Shown in pieces: positions 52,785 to 62,295 of a stretch of DNA of 64,000 bases. Within the stretch, counting starts at the first letter, position 1. Each line of letters opens with the position of its first letter. The notes beneath the pieces were generated by a model. It saw nothing but the letters and a program-made list of their open reading frames with translations, ran no database searches and was not told the DNA's origin. The translations under genes were made by a program, and so were the position numbers. The stretch comes from SAR202 cluster bacterium bin127 (GTDB lineage Bacteria > Chloroflexota > Dehalococcoidia > Lucifugimonadales > Lucifugimonadaceae): contig MPNN01000001.1 of NCBI GenBank assembly GCA_002239045.1, forward strand, positions 310,001-374,000, given 5' to 3'.

Positions 52785-53993
52785 ATGAAGATCACTTGCA
52801 TACAAGACAACCTGACGCGTGGATTGCGCGTCGTGCGGCGAGCAGTGCCCTCGAGGGCGACGCTACCCATCACGCAAAACATCTTGATTGAGACCGAGGA
52901 CGCACGTCTCAAACTCGCGGCGACAGACTTGGAGCTTTCGATTACTACCTGGGTAAGCGCCCAAATCGAGCAGACCGGGTCGATTACCTTACCCGCCCGA
53001 ACGTTGCTCGACACAATCAGCAGTTTCGATATGGGACGAGTCGAGCTCGAAGTCACGGACGAACCCTACGGCGCCAAAATCAAAACGACCACCGAACGCG
53101 GTGGCGGTCCGATGACGATCGACACTGATCTCCGTGGTGCACCCAAGGACGATTTCCCACCTTTTCCCGAAGTTTCTCCAAAGCATCGCGTCAGAGTCGA
53201 TTCAGGAACTCTGCGTAACGCATTAGAGCGAGTTGTGTTTGCCGCGGCGAGCGACGATGCGCGGCCGGTTCTGACTGGCGTCAAGATGGAGGTCGAAGGA
53301 GACAAAGCGACATTCGCTGCGGCCGACGGTTTCCGACTGTCGATCGAATCGGCTCAGTTGATGGAAGCGCCCGAGGAAAGTTTCGACGCGCTGATTCCCG
53401 CGCGCGCACTGTCCGAATTGACGCAACTTATGGCCGGAACCGTGTCGACGGTTGAGATCATGGTTTCGGAGAGCGGTGGCGAGGCAATGTTCCGTATCGG
53501 CGACGAAGTCGAGATGATCACTCAGTTGATCGCTGGAACGTATCCGGACTACAAGAGTCTCGTGCCTCAGAATTCAGACACGACGATGGCGATCCCTTTG
53601 GAGAGCGTCGAACAAGTCGCGCGGTCCATGCAAGTCATTGCTCGGGAGGGGAGTGCCATCGTTCGGATGGTCGCGTCGAACAATGAAGGGCAAGGCCGTC
53701 TTACCGTTTCCGCCAATGCCGAGGATCTCGGCAATAGCGAGGGAACGCTTGACATCGACATTGAAGGCGAAGAGGGAAAGATCGCGTTCAACGTCCGATT
53801 CTTAACCGACCTCGTCAGGAATTCCCAAGGTGGGACATCCAATCCAGTGGAAGCCTCAGATAGCTCAAACGAGCCTACAGGGCCGGAGAAACTGATCCTG
53901 TCGATCACAACACCTTCCAGCCCCGCAGTCTTTCGACTTTCGCATCACCCCGGCTTTACCCACGTGGTTATGCCGATGTACGTTCAGTGGTAG
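52785..53993 (+). CDS. dnaN: DNA polymerase III beta subunit (sliding clamp)
   Basis: A 402-residue clamp with three repeated domains. It begins MKITCIQDNLTRGLRVVRRAVPSR and contains ILIETEDARLKLAATDLELSI, GVKMEVEGDKATFAAADGFRLS, and the C-terminal HPGFTHVVMPMYVQW. It encircles DNA and tethers polymerase. A loop of extra acidic and Asn-rich residues in domain 3 (NPVEASDSSNEPTG) is a small insertion. dnaA is not adjacent, so this need not mark the origin. It overlaps the sugar dehydrogenase start by seven bases. Confidence 0.96.
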   Translation: MKITCIQDNLTRGLRVVRRAVPSRATLPITQNILIETEDARLKLAATDLELSITTWVSAQIEQTGSITLPARTLLDTISSFDMGRVELEVTDEPYGAKIKTTTERGGGPMTIDTDLRGAPKDDFPPFPEVSPKHRVRVDSGTLRNALERVVFAAASDDARPVLTGVKMEVEGDKATFAAADGFRLSIESAQLMEAPEESFDALIPARALSELTQLMAGTVSTVEIMVSESGGEAMFRIGDEVEMITQLIAGTYPDYKSLVPQNSDTTMAIPLESVEQVARSMQVIAREGSAIVRMVASNNEGQGRLTVSANAEDLGNSEGTLDIDIEGEEGKIAFNVRFLTDLVRNSQGGTSNPVEASDSSNEPTGPEKLILSITTPSSPAVFRLSHHPGFTHVVMPMYVQW

Positions 53994-55294
53994 CAAATCG
54001 GACTAAACCCCTTATTGCCAAGTTAACTATTCTGCTGCTGGTTTTGCCGTTCGCGATGCTGTTCATCGCGTGTGGCGATGCTGAAGACGCCGCGCCGATC
54101 CCGACGCCAGCTTCTGAAGCGCAGAGACAACCGGAAGCAACAATTTCGTTGCCACCGACTCCCGTTCGGGCGTATGACCGCTACGATTTTCAGTTCGTCG
54201 AAGCGTTCGGTAGGCACGTTTGGGACCGGGCAGTGGACATCGCTTTTCTCCCCGATGGAGAATCGGCACTCGTCGCGGATCAAGTCGGTCAGGTTTTTCG
54301 AGCGTTCCTCGACGCGCGGCGCGATCCGATCTTGACCTTCTCCATTCGAGAGCGCACGAGTCGCGATTCAAACGAGGAAGGACTGCTCTCGTTGGCGTTG
54401 GATCCGCAATACGAGGAGAACGGCCGGGTCTGGATGTACTACTCGGTGCGCGGTGGCATCCGCCGCACGCGGCTATCGTGGTTCACCGTCGATGAATACA
54501 TCGCCGATTGGAGCAGCGAGCACATCGTTTACGAGCTCATCCAGCCATACGGTAACCACAACGGCGGGAAGATCATTTTCGATAACCAGGGATATCTCTT
54601 ACTCGCCTTCGGCGACGGAGGTTCGCTCGGCGATCCACAGAGCAACGGTCAGGATTTGACAAACGCCTACGGAACCATCATCCGGCTCGACATCTCGGAA
54701 TCTAATAACGATAAACCGTACCGAATTCCGCCGGACAATCCCTACCTTGGCGACCCTGACATCCCGGATGAGATTTGGGCTTACGGTCTACGGAATCCGT
54801 GGCGCATGTGGTTTGATCCTGAAACCGAGTTGCTGTGGATCGGCGATGTGGGGCAGAGCTATCGTGACGAAATCAACGTCGTCGACACCAATAGCGGCGG
54901 CGGCACGAATTTCGGTTGGAGCACGATGGAGGGAACGGCCTGTTTCAGACCGCGCAGTGACTGCAACCAAACCGGCATGGCGTTGCCGATCGAAGACTAT
55001 CCACCCCGATCTGGTCACTGCTCGGTGATCGCAGGTATGGTCTACCGCGGTGCCGAAATCCCGACATTGGTTGACAGTTTCCTTTTCTCCGACCATTGCA
55101 AAGGCGAGCTTCGGGCGATGGACGCGATCGATTGGTCGACACGGAGTGTCGCATTGAAGCCGGTCGCGCCTGAAGGGATCGAGTACGACAATCCGGGCAT
55201 CTCATCCTTCGGGGTGGACAACGAAGGTGAAATCTACGTATTGCGGTTCGACGGGGCGATCTTGAAGATGGTGCCCGGCGAGGAATCGCCGTAA
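53987..55294 (+). CDS. PQQ-dependent sugar (soluble glucose/sorbosone) dehydrogenase-like lipoprotein
   Basis: A 435-residue six-bladed beta-propeller of the GSDH family. A lipobox FIAC (Cys29) anchors it outside the membrane. Family landmarks include EGLLSLALDPQYEENGRVWMYY, GNHNGGKIIFDNQGYLLLAFGDGG, the His in YGNHNGG as catalytic base, and RNPWRMWFDPETELLWIGDVGQ. It starts with GTG 53987 inside the end of dnaN. Members use PQQ to oxidise sugars or aldehydes; the substrate here is unknown. Confidence 0.92.
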   Translation: MVANRTKPLIAKLTILLLVLPFAMLFIACGDAEDAAPIPTPASEAQRQPEATISLPPTPVRAYDRYDFQFVEAFGRHVWDRAVDIAFLPDGESALVADQVGQVFRAFLDARRDPILTFSIRERTSRDSNEEGLLSLALDPQYEENGRVWMYYSVRGGIRRTRLSWFTVDEYIADWSSEHIVYELIQPYGNHNGGKIIFDNQGYLLLAFGDGGSLGDPQSNGQDLTNAYGTIIRLDISESNNDKPYRIPPDNPYLGDPDIPDEIWAYGLRNPWRMWFDPETELLWIGDVGQSYRDEINVVDTNSGGGTNFGWSTMEGTACFRPRSDCNQTGMALPIEDYPPRSGHCSVIAGMVYRGAEIPTLVDSFLFSDHCKGELRAMDAIDWSTRSVALKPVAPEGIEYDNPGISSFGVDNEGEIYVLRFDGAILKMVPGEESP

Positions 55295-55345
55295 TGGGCA
55301 GGTGGAGGAAATTCAACTTGCCGCAGTTACCGATTGAAGGGGTGA

Positions 55346-55582
55346 CTATCGACGGCGTCTCCGTCGCAAAAGCTGGATAAATTCGTCGCGTGAAATGCCC
55401 GCGTCTCGAAGCAATGCGGTCATTATTCCTCTCGGCAATTCCCGGTGTCTGGGCACCGAGACGACGATACCCCGGGGGTGCCGCAAGATCATGTGGCTAC
55501 CTCTCGTCCGCCGATGCTCAAATCCCGCACGTTGCAATGCCCTCGAAAATTCGTCGCCCGAAACCAAAGGCAAACTCGGCAT
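55346..55582 (-). CDS. hicA: HicA-like toxin
   Basis: A 78-residue mRNA interferase: GDEFSRALQRAGFEHRRTRGSHMILRHPRGIVVSVPRHRELPRGIMTALLRDAGI. The catalytic His is in GSH. The very basic tail (LLRRRRRR) is longer than usual. It starts two bases after the hicB stop, so both are one unit with antitoxin first. Unlike the copy at 38415 it is intact. Confidence 0.9.
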   Translation of the reverse strand: MPSLPLVSGDEFSRALQRAGFEHRRTRGSHMILRHPRGIVVSVPRHRELPRGIMTALLRDAGISRDEFIQLLRRRRRR

Positions 55583-55583
55583 C

Positions 55584-55850
55584 TTACTTGGCCGCCACTA
55601 CCAGGTAATGCGCTTCAATTTGGGCACCCCTCGACGCGAGTGTGTTGTCTCCACCGTTTGGCTCTGATTTTTCACGGAAATTCTTGACCATGTCTTCAGC
55701 CAGAACTTCAAGATAACCCTCTATCGCCTCTTTGATGTTGGCTTTGGCTTCTTCGATGGTCTTACCTTGAGAATGACATCCTGGCAAGTCAGGACACCAA
55801 ACGTGGATCCAGTCGTCTTCATCCGGTTCATACAAAATGTGCAACTTCAT
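55584..55850 (-). CDS. hicB: HicB-like antitoxin
   Basis: An 88-residue HicB protein: KLHILYEPDEDDWIHVWCPDLPGCHSQGKTIEEAKANIKEAIEGYLEVLAEDM, then a polar tail. It should neutralise the HicA encoded directly downstream. A DNA-binding ribbon-helix-helix tail is not evident. Confidence 0.9.
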   Translation of the reverse strand: MKLHILYEPDEDDWIHVWCPDLPGCHSQGKTIEEAKANIKEAIEGYLEVLAEDMVKNFREKSEPNGGDNTLASRGAQIEAHYLVVAAK

Positions 55851-55945
55851 TTCGCTCTCCTCGCATCCCGCGAACTCGGGTTGCTAATTGGGATTGTAGT
55901 CGCACCAGCAGGAGATCACGTCTATCCGATCAACCAACGAACAGC

Positions 55946-57280
55946 TTAACCCGCCGGTCTGCGTTGCGGTCGGTATCGATAGTTGCGGATGCCGGGCGTG
56001 TAGCGCCAGATCACGAAGACGACGATTACGGAGATGAAGCCGCCGAGAATCATTACGTTCCCGGCGCCGATGATGCCGCCAACGAACGAGACTTCCATCT
56101 GTCCGAGGTGGTTGGCTCCCATCGCCGAGAAGGAGTGAGCGCTGCTCGCCCGTCCGAGCATGTTGTCGGGCGCGGTGAGCTGCACGAGCGCTTGACGCAT
56201 CGTCATGCCGATTGCGTCAGTGCCTCCGAGCAGTGCCACGAGGACCAGTCCGATGGCGAAGATGTAGTTGAACGTGTACGAAAGGTCGAACAATCCCAAG
56301 GTCAGATTGGGGTTGTCAACCAAATCGACGCGGTTGAATCCCCAAGCCAACAATAGCAACGCGTAGACCAATGTGGCGACAAGGACGATCATTCCCTTCC
56401 GGCGCCAACGTTCGGTGATGAAGACGATCATGCTGCCGACCACACCTCCCGTCGCATTGGCCGAGGTGAGCAGGGCGGTGCCTTGCGCTCCCATGCCGTA
56501 GAGTTCCTGCGAGAAGAACGGGAACAGCATGCGGTAGAAGCTAAAGATCGTCACGCCGATGTCGAGCATGTAGAGGCCGGGCAGTATCGGGTGCCGACGA
56601 ACGAAGTTGAAGCCTTCGATGATGGTCTGGAGCTTGACGCCGCCGCCTCCACCTTCGGGTGCGCCAGAGGCGCGGATGATTAGCGGCGCGATAACACTGA
56701 CGCCTGCGATACAGGTCGTTACGAGGAGCGTGGGAGCGATACCGTAGTTGATGTAAAGAGGGCCGAACAGGAAGGGCACAGTGATGGCCGCAACCTGCAT
56801 CGATGACGTCGAGATGGTGACCGCATTAGTGAGGTGCGATCGGGGCACACACCGTGGGAGCATCGCGGGCCGGGCAGAGCTTCCCAACATGTTGACCATG
56901 CCGGTGACCCCCGTCACTACCCAGATGTGCCACGGCGCCAAGACCTCGCTGAACGCGAGTAAGGTGAGTATGATCAATGAGACCAAAGACACGGTTTGGG
57001 TTAACGACATAAGAACCTTGCGGTTCACGACGTCGGCGAGCGCTCCGCCGTAGATCACCACCGGCATTTGAAGCAGCTGGACCGCGCCCAAGATGCCGAG
57101 TTGCGCCGCCGAACCGGTTTCGTCGTAGATCCACTGACTCGTCGACAACAGCCGCATCGTCATCGCCATCGTCATCGTAATCTGCGCGGCCCACAGAACC
57201 GAGAAGTTGTAGTGCTTGAACGATGACCAAGGCCGGATGCGCTCCGTTCTGGAGTGCGCTACTCGAGATGGATTGTTCAA
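55946..57280 (-). CDS. MFS transporter (DHA3/enterobactin-exporter type)
   Basis: A 444-residue major-facilitator protein with 12 predicted helices. It has the DHA3 N-terminus WSSFKHYNFSVLWAAQITMTMA, the loop GGALADVVNRKVLMSLTQ between helices 2 and 3, and SSARPAMLPRCVPRSHLTNAV. The second half is the usual repeat. It may export a drug or siderophore-like compound; the cargo is unknown. It is divergent from the SDR gene across about 240 bases that contain a strong palindrome. Confidence 0.92.
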   Translation of the reverse strand: MNNPSRVAHSRTERIRPWSSFKHYNFSVLWAAQITMTMAMTMRLLSTSQWIYDETGSAAQLGILGAVQLLQMPVVIYGGALADVVNRKVLMSLTQTVSLVSLIILTLLAFSEVLAPWHIWVVTGVTGMVNMLGSSARPAMLPRCVPRSHLTNAVTISTSSMQVAAITVPFLFGPLYINYGIAPTLLVTTCIAGVSVIAPLIIRASGAPEGGGGGVKLQTIIEGFNFVRRHPILPGLYMLDIGVTIFSFYRMLFPFFSQELYGMGAQGTALLTSANATGGVVGSMIVFITERWRRKGMIVLVATLVYALLLLAWGFNRVDLVDNPNLTLGLFDLSYTFNYIFAIGLVLVALLGGTDAIGMTMRQALVQLTAPDNMLGRASSAHSFSAMGANHLGQMEVSFVGGIIGAGNVMILGGFISVIVVFVIWRYTPGIRNYRYRPQRRPAG

Positions 57281-57307
57281 GGTCGGATTCGCAGAGATGC
57301 GAGAGAA

Positions 57308-57330
57308 CCGAGAACATGCTCTGTTCTCGG
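57308..57330. promoter_or_regulatory. Palindrome CCGAGAACA-N5-TGTTCTCGG between divergent genes
   Basis: A perfect 9-bp inverted repeat 28 bases before the MFS start. It may be the operator of the transporter gene. No regulator gene lies next to it. It has no T-run. Confidence 0.6.
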
Positions 57331-57520
57331 CGGGGGAGTTTCAAAGTTCATTGCATGATACATGCGAAGCGCGGACGTTGGGCAATGAACGACGTGATTT
57401 ACCAGTCCTTGAGAACATGTCGTGAGGAAACCGATGCGGCTCGATGCAGACTTGGTCGAAAATGCTGTTATTGTGATTGGCTAAGCGTTTGATATGAAAC
57501 TCGAGAAATGGAGTGACAAA

Positions 57521-58336
57521 GTGGGTGAATTTGAAGGCAAGTCCGTGATCGTCACCGGCGGTGCACTAGGCATCGGCGGTGGTGTTTCCAGGGCGTTTGC
57601 GGCGGCTGGAGCCAACGTGACGGTGATGGATATCGACGATGAGGCCGGCGATGCATTGATCGATGAGATTACAGGTGCTGATGGGGCGGCGCAGTATGTT
57701 TCCGCGGACGCTGGGACGATCGAGGGTTGTCGGGCGACGGTGGATGCGGCGATCGACGCATACGGCGGTATCGACATCGTCATCAACAACGTCGGCATCC
57801 AACCCCCATCCTCCTACGTCGATGCCGTCGACCTCCCCGAAGAGTCGTGGGAGCGCATCATCAACATCAACCTCCGCAGCCGCTTCCTGATGGCCAAGTA
57901 CTCCGTGCCCTCCATGCGAGAGCGGGGCGGTGGCGTCATCATCTCGGTTGCCAGCGTTCAGGGCCTTCTCTCCATGCCCTTCGTCTCCGCATACGCAGCC
58001 AGCAAGGGTGGCGACCTATCTCTGACCCGACAGATGTCCATCGACTTCGCCAAAGACAACATCCGGGTCCTGTCGGTAAATCCCGGAACCATCAACACGC
58101 CGATGGTGTGGAGGGCGTTGGAGGGGACCGGTGACGACATCGAGCAAGGATTGATCGACTCTGCCAAGACGCATCCCCTGGGCCGTATTGGACAACCCGC
58201 CGATATCGCCAACGTGATGCTTTTCCTGGCGAGCGATAAAGCCTCGTTCATGACGGGATCGTATGTAAACGTAGACGGCGGCATGATGGCCGTCGGAGCT
58301 TGGGCTGGCACCGTTGGTGCTGGCGGGAGCGACTGA
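57521..58336 (+). CDS. Short-chain dehydrogenase/reductase
   Basis: A classical SDR of about 271 residues. The cofactor motif is TGGALGIGGGV, then MDIDDEAG (acidic, NAD-type), NNVGIQ, catalytic Ser in ISVASVQG, and Tyr-x3-Lys as YAASKGG. The C-terminus FMTGSYVNVDGGMMAVG is typical. GTG 57521 is preferred because GGAG lies seven bases upstream; an ATG at 57494 is also in frame but has no such site. The substrate is unknown. Confidence 0.93.
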   Translation: MGEFEGKSVIVTGGALGIGGGVSRAFAAAGANVTVMDIDDEAGDALIDEITGADGAAQYVSADAGTIEGCRATVDAAIDAYGGIDIVINNVGIQPPSSYVDAVDLPEESWERIININLRSRFLMAKYSVPSMRERGGGVIISVASVQGLLSMPFVSAYAASKGGDLSLTRQMSIDFAKDNIRVLSVNPGTINTPMVWRALEGTGDDIEQGLIDSAKTHPLGRIGQPADIANVMLFLASDKASFMTGSYVNVDGGMMAVGAWAGTVGAGGSD

Positions 58337-58487
58337 TCGAACCGGCAGGAGCCAGGATTCAGTACTGCCCAAACCACCGAACATCCACGCTAGGCGCTTT
58401 GCGAAGGAGAGATACATTTTGGCGGTCGCGACGTAGAATGTGGTGAGTTGAAGTAATTCGCGTCATCCGCGGAAAGGCGGAAATCTT

Positions 58488-59102
58488 ATGAAATGGGCGC
58501 CACCACCAATGCCCATAGACCGTTTGCAACGACTTGACGCCCGTCCCTCTCGGCGCCAGTACCCCGAGAAGCGATCGGCACCAAAATCGATGCGAATTTG
58601 GCGTCGAGTTGTCGCGAATGCTATCGATCTCACCATGTACGGGCTGTGCGTTGCCGTTTGGCATTTCGCGATAATGGGTGTTTTTAACTTCTCTTCAAAT
58701 GCTCAATCCGAGGAACGGGTGCCATCAGACATGTTGGTTTCGATCATTTGGATTAGCGGGTGGTTCCTAATCGGAATCATCGGCGACCTTTTGGTCACGA
58801 AATGGTTTAATAGGACTCTCGGTAAAGCATTGATGGGATTGTTGATCGTCGATGCCCGACCTGATTATTGGTTCTTGTCAACAGAGCAAATTGTTACCCG
58901 GGCGCTTACCAAAGCGATCTTCCTTTACGGATTTGGAGTCATGTTGCCTTTGATCCTCAACCGTTTCGTCTGGGACGGCGCATTCCTTTGGGCAGCCGTT
59001 CCTATCTATGCGATGCTGCTTTTCTTGCTCCTCGGTGTCCACCGCGAAGACCGACGCGGGCTACATGAACGATTCTCCGGAACCAAACTGATCAGATCGT
59101 GA
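58488..59102 (+). CDS. RDD family membrane protein
   Basis: A 204-residue protein with the RDD signature: Arg and Asp in RRVVANAIDLTMYG at the first helix and a later Asp in VDARPDYW after NRTLGKALMGLLIV. Three or four membrane helices are predicted. The N-terminus is Pro/Arg-rich and cytoplasmic. RDD proteins have been linked to ion exchange or to unknown transport. Ten bases separate it from nfeD, so the two probably form one transcript. Confidence 0.88.
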   Translation: MKWAPPPMPIDRLQRLDARPSRRQYPEKRSAPKSMRIWRRVVANAIDLTMYGLCVAVWHFAIMGVFNFSSNAQSEERVPSDMLVSIIWISGWFLIGIIGDLLVTKWFNRTLGKALMGLLIVDARPDYWFLSTEQIVTRALTKAIFLYGFGVMLPLILNRFVWDGAFLWAAVPIYAMLLFLLLGVHREDRRGLHERFSGTKLIRS

Positions 59103-59112
59103 TGTTTGGATC

Positions 59113-60549
59113 TTGACACCCACGAGCCACCAAATCTCGAGTTTCACCGCAAACAGAAAAACCTGCGGCCACCGAATCCGCCTCACCTTCGCGCTCGCCC
59201 TCCTAACCATTGGCCTCATTTCCCTAATCCTCCCGACCCACACCTCCTCCGGCCAGTCCTTAACATCCGACCGCGGCGTCTACCTGATTCAGCTGGATCG
59301 CGCAATCGATCCAGTTTCAGAGCGTTATCTGGGACGTGAATTGGATGCGGCTCAAGAGCAATTCGCGCTGGTGGTGATTGTGTTGGATACGCCGGGTGGA
59401 TTGTTGGAAAGCACGCGGTCGATGGTGAATGCGATCTTGGAGTCTCGAGTGCCGATCGCGGTTTATGTTTCGCCTTCGGGTGCTCATGCGGCAAGTGCGG
59501 GGACGTTCATCGGCGCGGCGGCGAATATCTTGGCGATGGCGCCGGTCACGGAGATCGGCGCAGCGGCGGTTGTCGGCGGGCAGGGCGAAGACTTGGGCGA
59601 GACGCTGCAGGTCAAGGCCAATGAGGATGCGGCGGCGCTCCTACGTGGAATTGCGGAGAAGCGAGGCCGGAACGTCGATGCGTTGGAGGCGACGGTATTC
59701 GAGGCAAAGGCGTACTCGGCGGAAGAGGCGGTCGAGATCGGAATCGCGGACGTGGTGGTGAACGACATCGACGAGTTGTTGCATTGGGCCGAGGGTAGAA
59801 CGGTGGAGACGGCGTCGGGTCCGGTAACGCTCGAAGACCTGCAACATTCGCGCATCGAAGAGAGTGAATACAGCATATGGGACCGCATGCTCAGCGCAAT
59901 CGCTAACCCGAATTTGGCGTTTCTGTTGATTTCGCTCGGCGGATTGGCATTGATCGTTGAAATCTGGAATTTCGGATCGTTCATCCCAGGGACCATCGGG
60001 GTAGTGCTTTTGGTGGTCGGGTTTGCGGGTGTCGGACAACTGCCGTTCCAGTGGGCTGGCGTCGTGTTGATCGTGCTCGCGCTCGCACTCTTGGTGGCAG
60101 AGATTTTCGTGACGCCCGGGTTCGGGTTTTTCGGTATCGCGGGTGCGATCGCGCTCGTGCTGGGCGGATTGTTTCTATTCCCGTTTCCGTCGATCGAGGC
60201 TCCTGAACTCCCCGGCGGCCAGATCCAGGTCAGTCGATGGCTGTTGGCTGCTGTTGGCGTGGTAGTTCTACTATTCATGATCTGGTTGATCCGGGAACTG
60301 AGGATTGCGGCCAGACCCGGTTCGTATATGCCAGCCGGGACTTCTGACACGTTGGTCGGCAGTTCGGTATCCGTCACGAATGCGTTGTCGCCGATGGGAG
60401 AGGTGTACGCCGCCGGCGAGCATTGGACGGCCCGCACGTCTGACCGGAGCAGTGTAGACGTAGGTATGACAGTGAGGGTGGTCGATGTTGACGGTGTGAC
60501 GCTGGTCGTCGAGTCTGAGAGCGAGAACATCTCGGTGTCGGCCGATTGA
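59113..60549 (+). CDS. nfeD: NfeD-type ClpP-class membrane serine protease
   Basis: A 478-residue long-form NfeD. A signal or anchor helix (about 24-42) is followed by a ClpP-like protease domain (about 55-235) with the nucleophile region HAASAGTFIG and a Lys in KANEDAAALLRGIAEKRG. Four or more membrane helices follow, then the C-terminal OB-fold domain (SSVSVTNALSPMGEV). These proteases cleave slipin-type proteins, and a slipin gene follows 109 bases on. The start is TTG 59113; a later start is possible. Confidence 0.93.
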   Translation: MTPTSHQISSFTANRKTCGHRIRLTFALALLTIGLISLILPTHTSSGQSLTSDRGVYLIQLDRAIDPVSERYLGRELDAAQEQFALVVIVLDTPGGLLESTRSMVNAILESRVPIAVYVSPSGAHAASAGTFIGAAANILAMAPVTEIGAAAVVGGQGEDLGETLQVKANEDAAALLRGIAEKRGRNVDALEATVFEAKAYSAEEAVEIGIADVVVNDIDELLHWAEGRTVETASGPVTLEDLQHSRIEESEYSIWDRMLSAIANPNLAFLLISLGGLALIVEIWNFGSFIPGTIGVVLLVVGFAGVGQLPFQWAGVVLIVLALALLVAEIFVTPGFGFFGIAGAIALVLGGLFLFPFPSIEAPELPGGQIQVSRWLLAAVGVVVLLFMIWLIRELRIAARPGSYMPAGTSDTLVGSSVSVTNALSPMGEVYAAGEHWTARTSDRSSVDVGMTVRVVDVDGVTLVVESESENISVSAD

Positions 60550-60658
60550 TAACGGCACCAAACCGACGACCCGGGTAGCTATTGGGATAAGGTTGCAACA
60601 AGTTCAGTGACTGCAAAAACGCAAACAACGGTTGGACGGTTGCAGTAAGGAGAAAAAC

Positions 60659-61513
60659 ATGGCATTAATTAATTTCGTTCGTGACTACGAACGAGTGGCA
60701 CGCTTCCGACTCGGCAGATTCGAAGGGATGATGGGACCCGGAATTGTGATTTCGATCCCCATCATTCATCAGACCCAAAAGGTAGACACCCGAACATCGG
60801 TGCTCGAGATCCCGCGGCAGACCAACATCACCAGGGACAACGCACCTATCGACATCGACTTCCTCGTCTACATGCGAGTCGACATCAACCAGGCTGATAA
60901 GGCAGTCCTCGAGGTCGAGCACTACACCTCTGCCGTCGTCGGACTTGCAACCACCACGCTGCGTGCCGTCGTCGGCGACATGAGCCTCGACGAGGTCTTG
61001 TCGCAACGAGAGCGCATAAACGAGATTATCCGAACGCGTCTTGACCAAGAGACTGGCCGATGGGGCATCAAAGTCACTAACGTAGAGATCCGCGAGATCG
61101 AACCACCGACCGACATCCAAACTGCAATGACCCGACAGATGTCTGCCGAGCGCATGCGTCGATCGATGGTCCTTGAAGCCGACGGTCAGAAACAGGCCGA
61201 CATAACTGTCGCGGAAGGGCAGAAGCAGTCCGAGATCCTGAAGGCGGAAGGCGCCAAGCAAGCCGAAATCCTCCAAGCCGAAGGTGACCAGCAAGCGGCT
61301 GTTCTCCGAGCTTCCGGTTTCGCCGACGCTTTGCAACGGATTCAGGATACCGCGAACGGACTCGGTGGAAACACCATGACGCTGCAGTACATGGACGCGT
61401 TGAAGGAAATGGCGTCAGGATCGTCGACGAAATTCGTGCTTCCGATGGAGATGACGAAGTTGATGGGTGGCATTGGGACCATGATGGGTGCGGCGACCGA
61501 TCGAGACGACTAA
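60659..61513 (+). CDS. SPFH/band-7 protein (slipin-like)
   Basis: A 284-residue SPFH protein. It begins ALINFVRDYERVARFRLGRFEG, has the band-7 core DNAPIDIDFLVYMRV and the block LRAVVGDMSLDEVLSQRERIN. A C-terminal helical region with AEGQKQ- and AEGAKQ-type repeats (about 187-215) follows. An AAGGAG lies six bases before ATG 60659. Unusually, no clear N-terminal membrane helix precedes the SPFH core; only a short hydrophobic GIVISIPII is seen. It is the usual partner of NfeD. Confidence 0.93.
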   Translation: MALINFVRDYERVARFRLGRFEGMMGPGIVISIPIIHQTQKVDTRTSVLEIPRQTNITRDNAPIDIDFLVYMRVDINQADKAVLEVEHYTSAVVGLATTTLRAVVGDMSLDEVLSQRERINEIIRTRLDQETGRWGIKVTNVEIREIEPPTDIQTAMTRQMSAERMRRSMVLEADGQKQADITVAEGQKQSEILKAEGAKQAEILQAEGDQQAAVLRASGFADALQRIQDTANGLGGNTMTLQYMDALKEMASGSSTKFVLPMEMTKLMGGIGTMMGAATDRDD

Positions 61514-61547
61514 GGAATCGTTTTTAGAACTAATAGGCTAATTCGAC

Positions 61548-61580
61548 GGCGGGATTGTCAACAATCCCGCCATTTTTTTG
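61548..61580 (+). terminator. Rho-independent terminator after the nfeD-slipin unit
   Basis: GGCGGGATTGT and ACAATCCCGCC pair perfectly over 11 bp with a CA loop, followed by ATTTTTTT. It starts 35 bases after the slipin stop. Confidence 0.93.
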
Positions 61581-62295
61581 CGTTTAAGTTCGTGGGTGTA
61601 TAGGTTTCGCGTTAGTTTGGCCTTTTCGATAAGTTCGCATAGTCTAAGTTGACATGACAAAATTGCTACTCTTTGTTGCACATTAACTCGGAAATGCTGG
61701 GTTTCAAGCTCGATCCATGAGGTTCCAGAACGCGTGCCACGAAATTGAAGTTCACAGGTCAGTATTCGACCTCAATGGGACGAATAGGTCATGAATTGAC
61801 CATTTTTCGAGCTTAGCGGATAGTTGACTCGGGCGTCATCGCCCGCACGGCGCCCGATGTGACGGACCAGGTGGTATTGCGATCATCGGTCAGATCTGAT
61901 GGCTGCCTGATAGAGGGTAGCGGACGGCTAGGCCCTAGCTCCGTGCAGTCGTAGCCGAGGACCGAATCATTAGGCAGACGCGAGTTGAAATGGGCGGACT
62001 TGGATGCGTCACGGGCCAGTCGAGGGCATTCGAAATCGGCGGCGGTGGCGAGCCACCAAGTCGCGGCTGAAAGTCGAGGAATCTGTCCATCTCATCGACT
62101 AGTCGAAGGCATTCAAAATCGGTGGTGATGGTGAGCCACAAAATCGCGACTGAGCGACGAGAAATCGGTCCATTGACGGTACGAAAAGCATATTGCCGTT
62201 CAATTGCCGACGATGCGGCAAATGATCGGATAGAGTGCGATATAATGCCGTGACATGCTTGCAAAGCAGAAAATGAGCGGCAAAAACGGCAAAAC
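61581..62295. repeat. Gene-free stretch with a degenerate 73-bp direct repeat
   Basis: No gene is supported in this 700-base stretch. Bases 62018-62090 and 62101-62173 are related copies: over the first 53 bases they differ at about nine places, nearly all transitions, with no gaps. The offset of 83 is not a multiple of three, so this is not a protein repeat. A weak GGTCA-N5-TGACC hairpin lies near 61787. The rest shows no pattern I can support. Confidence 0.65.

Noticed and set aside
59484-60530. 348-codon minus-strand frame opposite nfeD
   Set aside because: NfeD is clearly coding on the plus strand; the opposite frame is Ser/Thr/Pro-rich noise.
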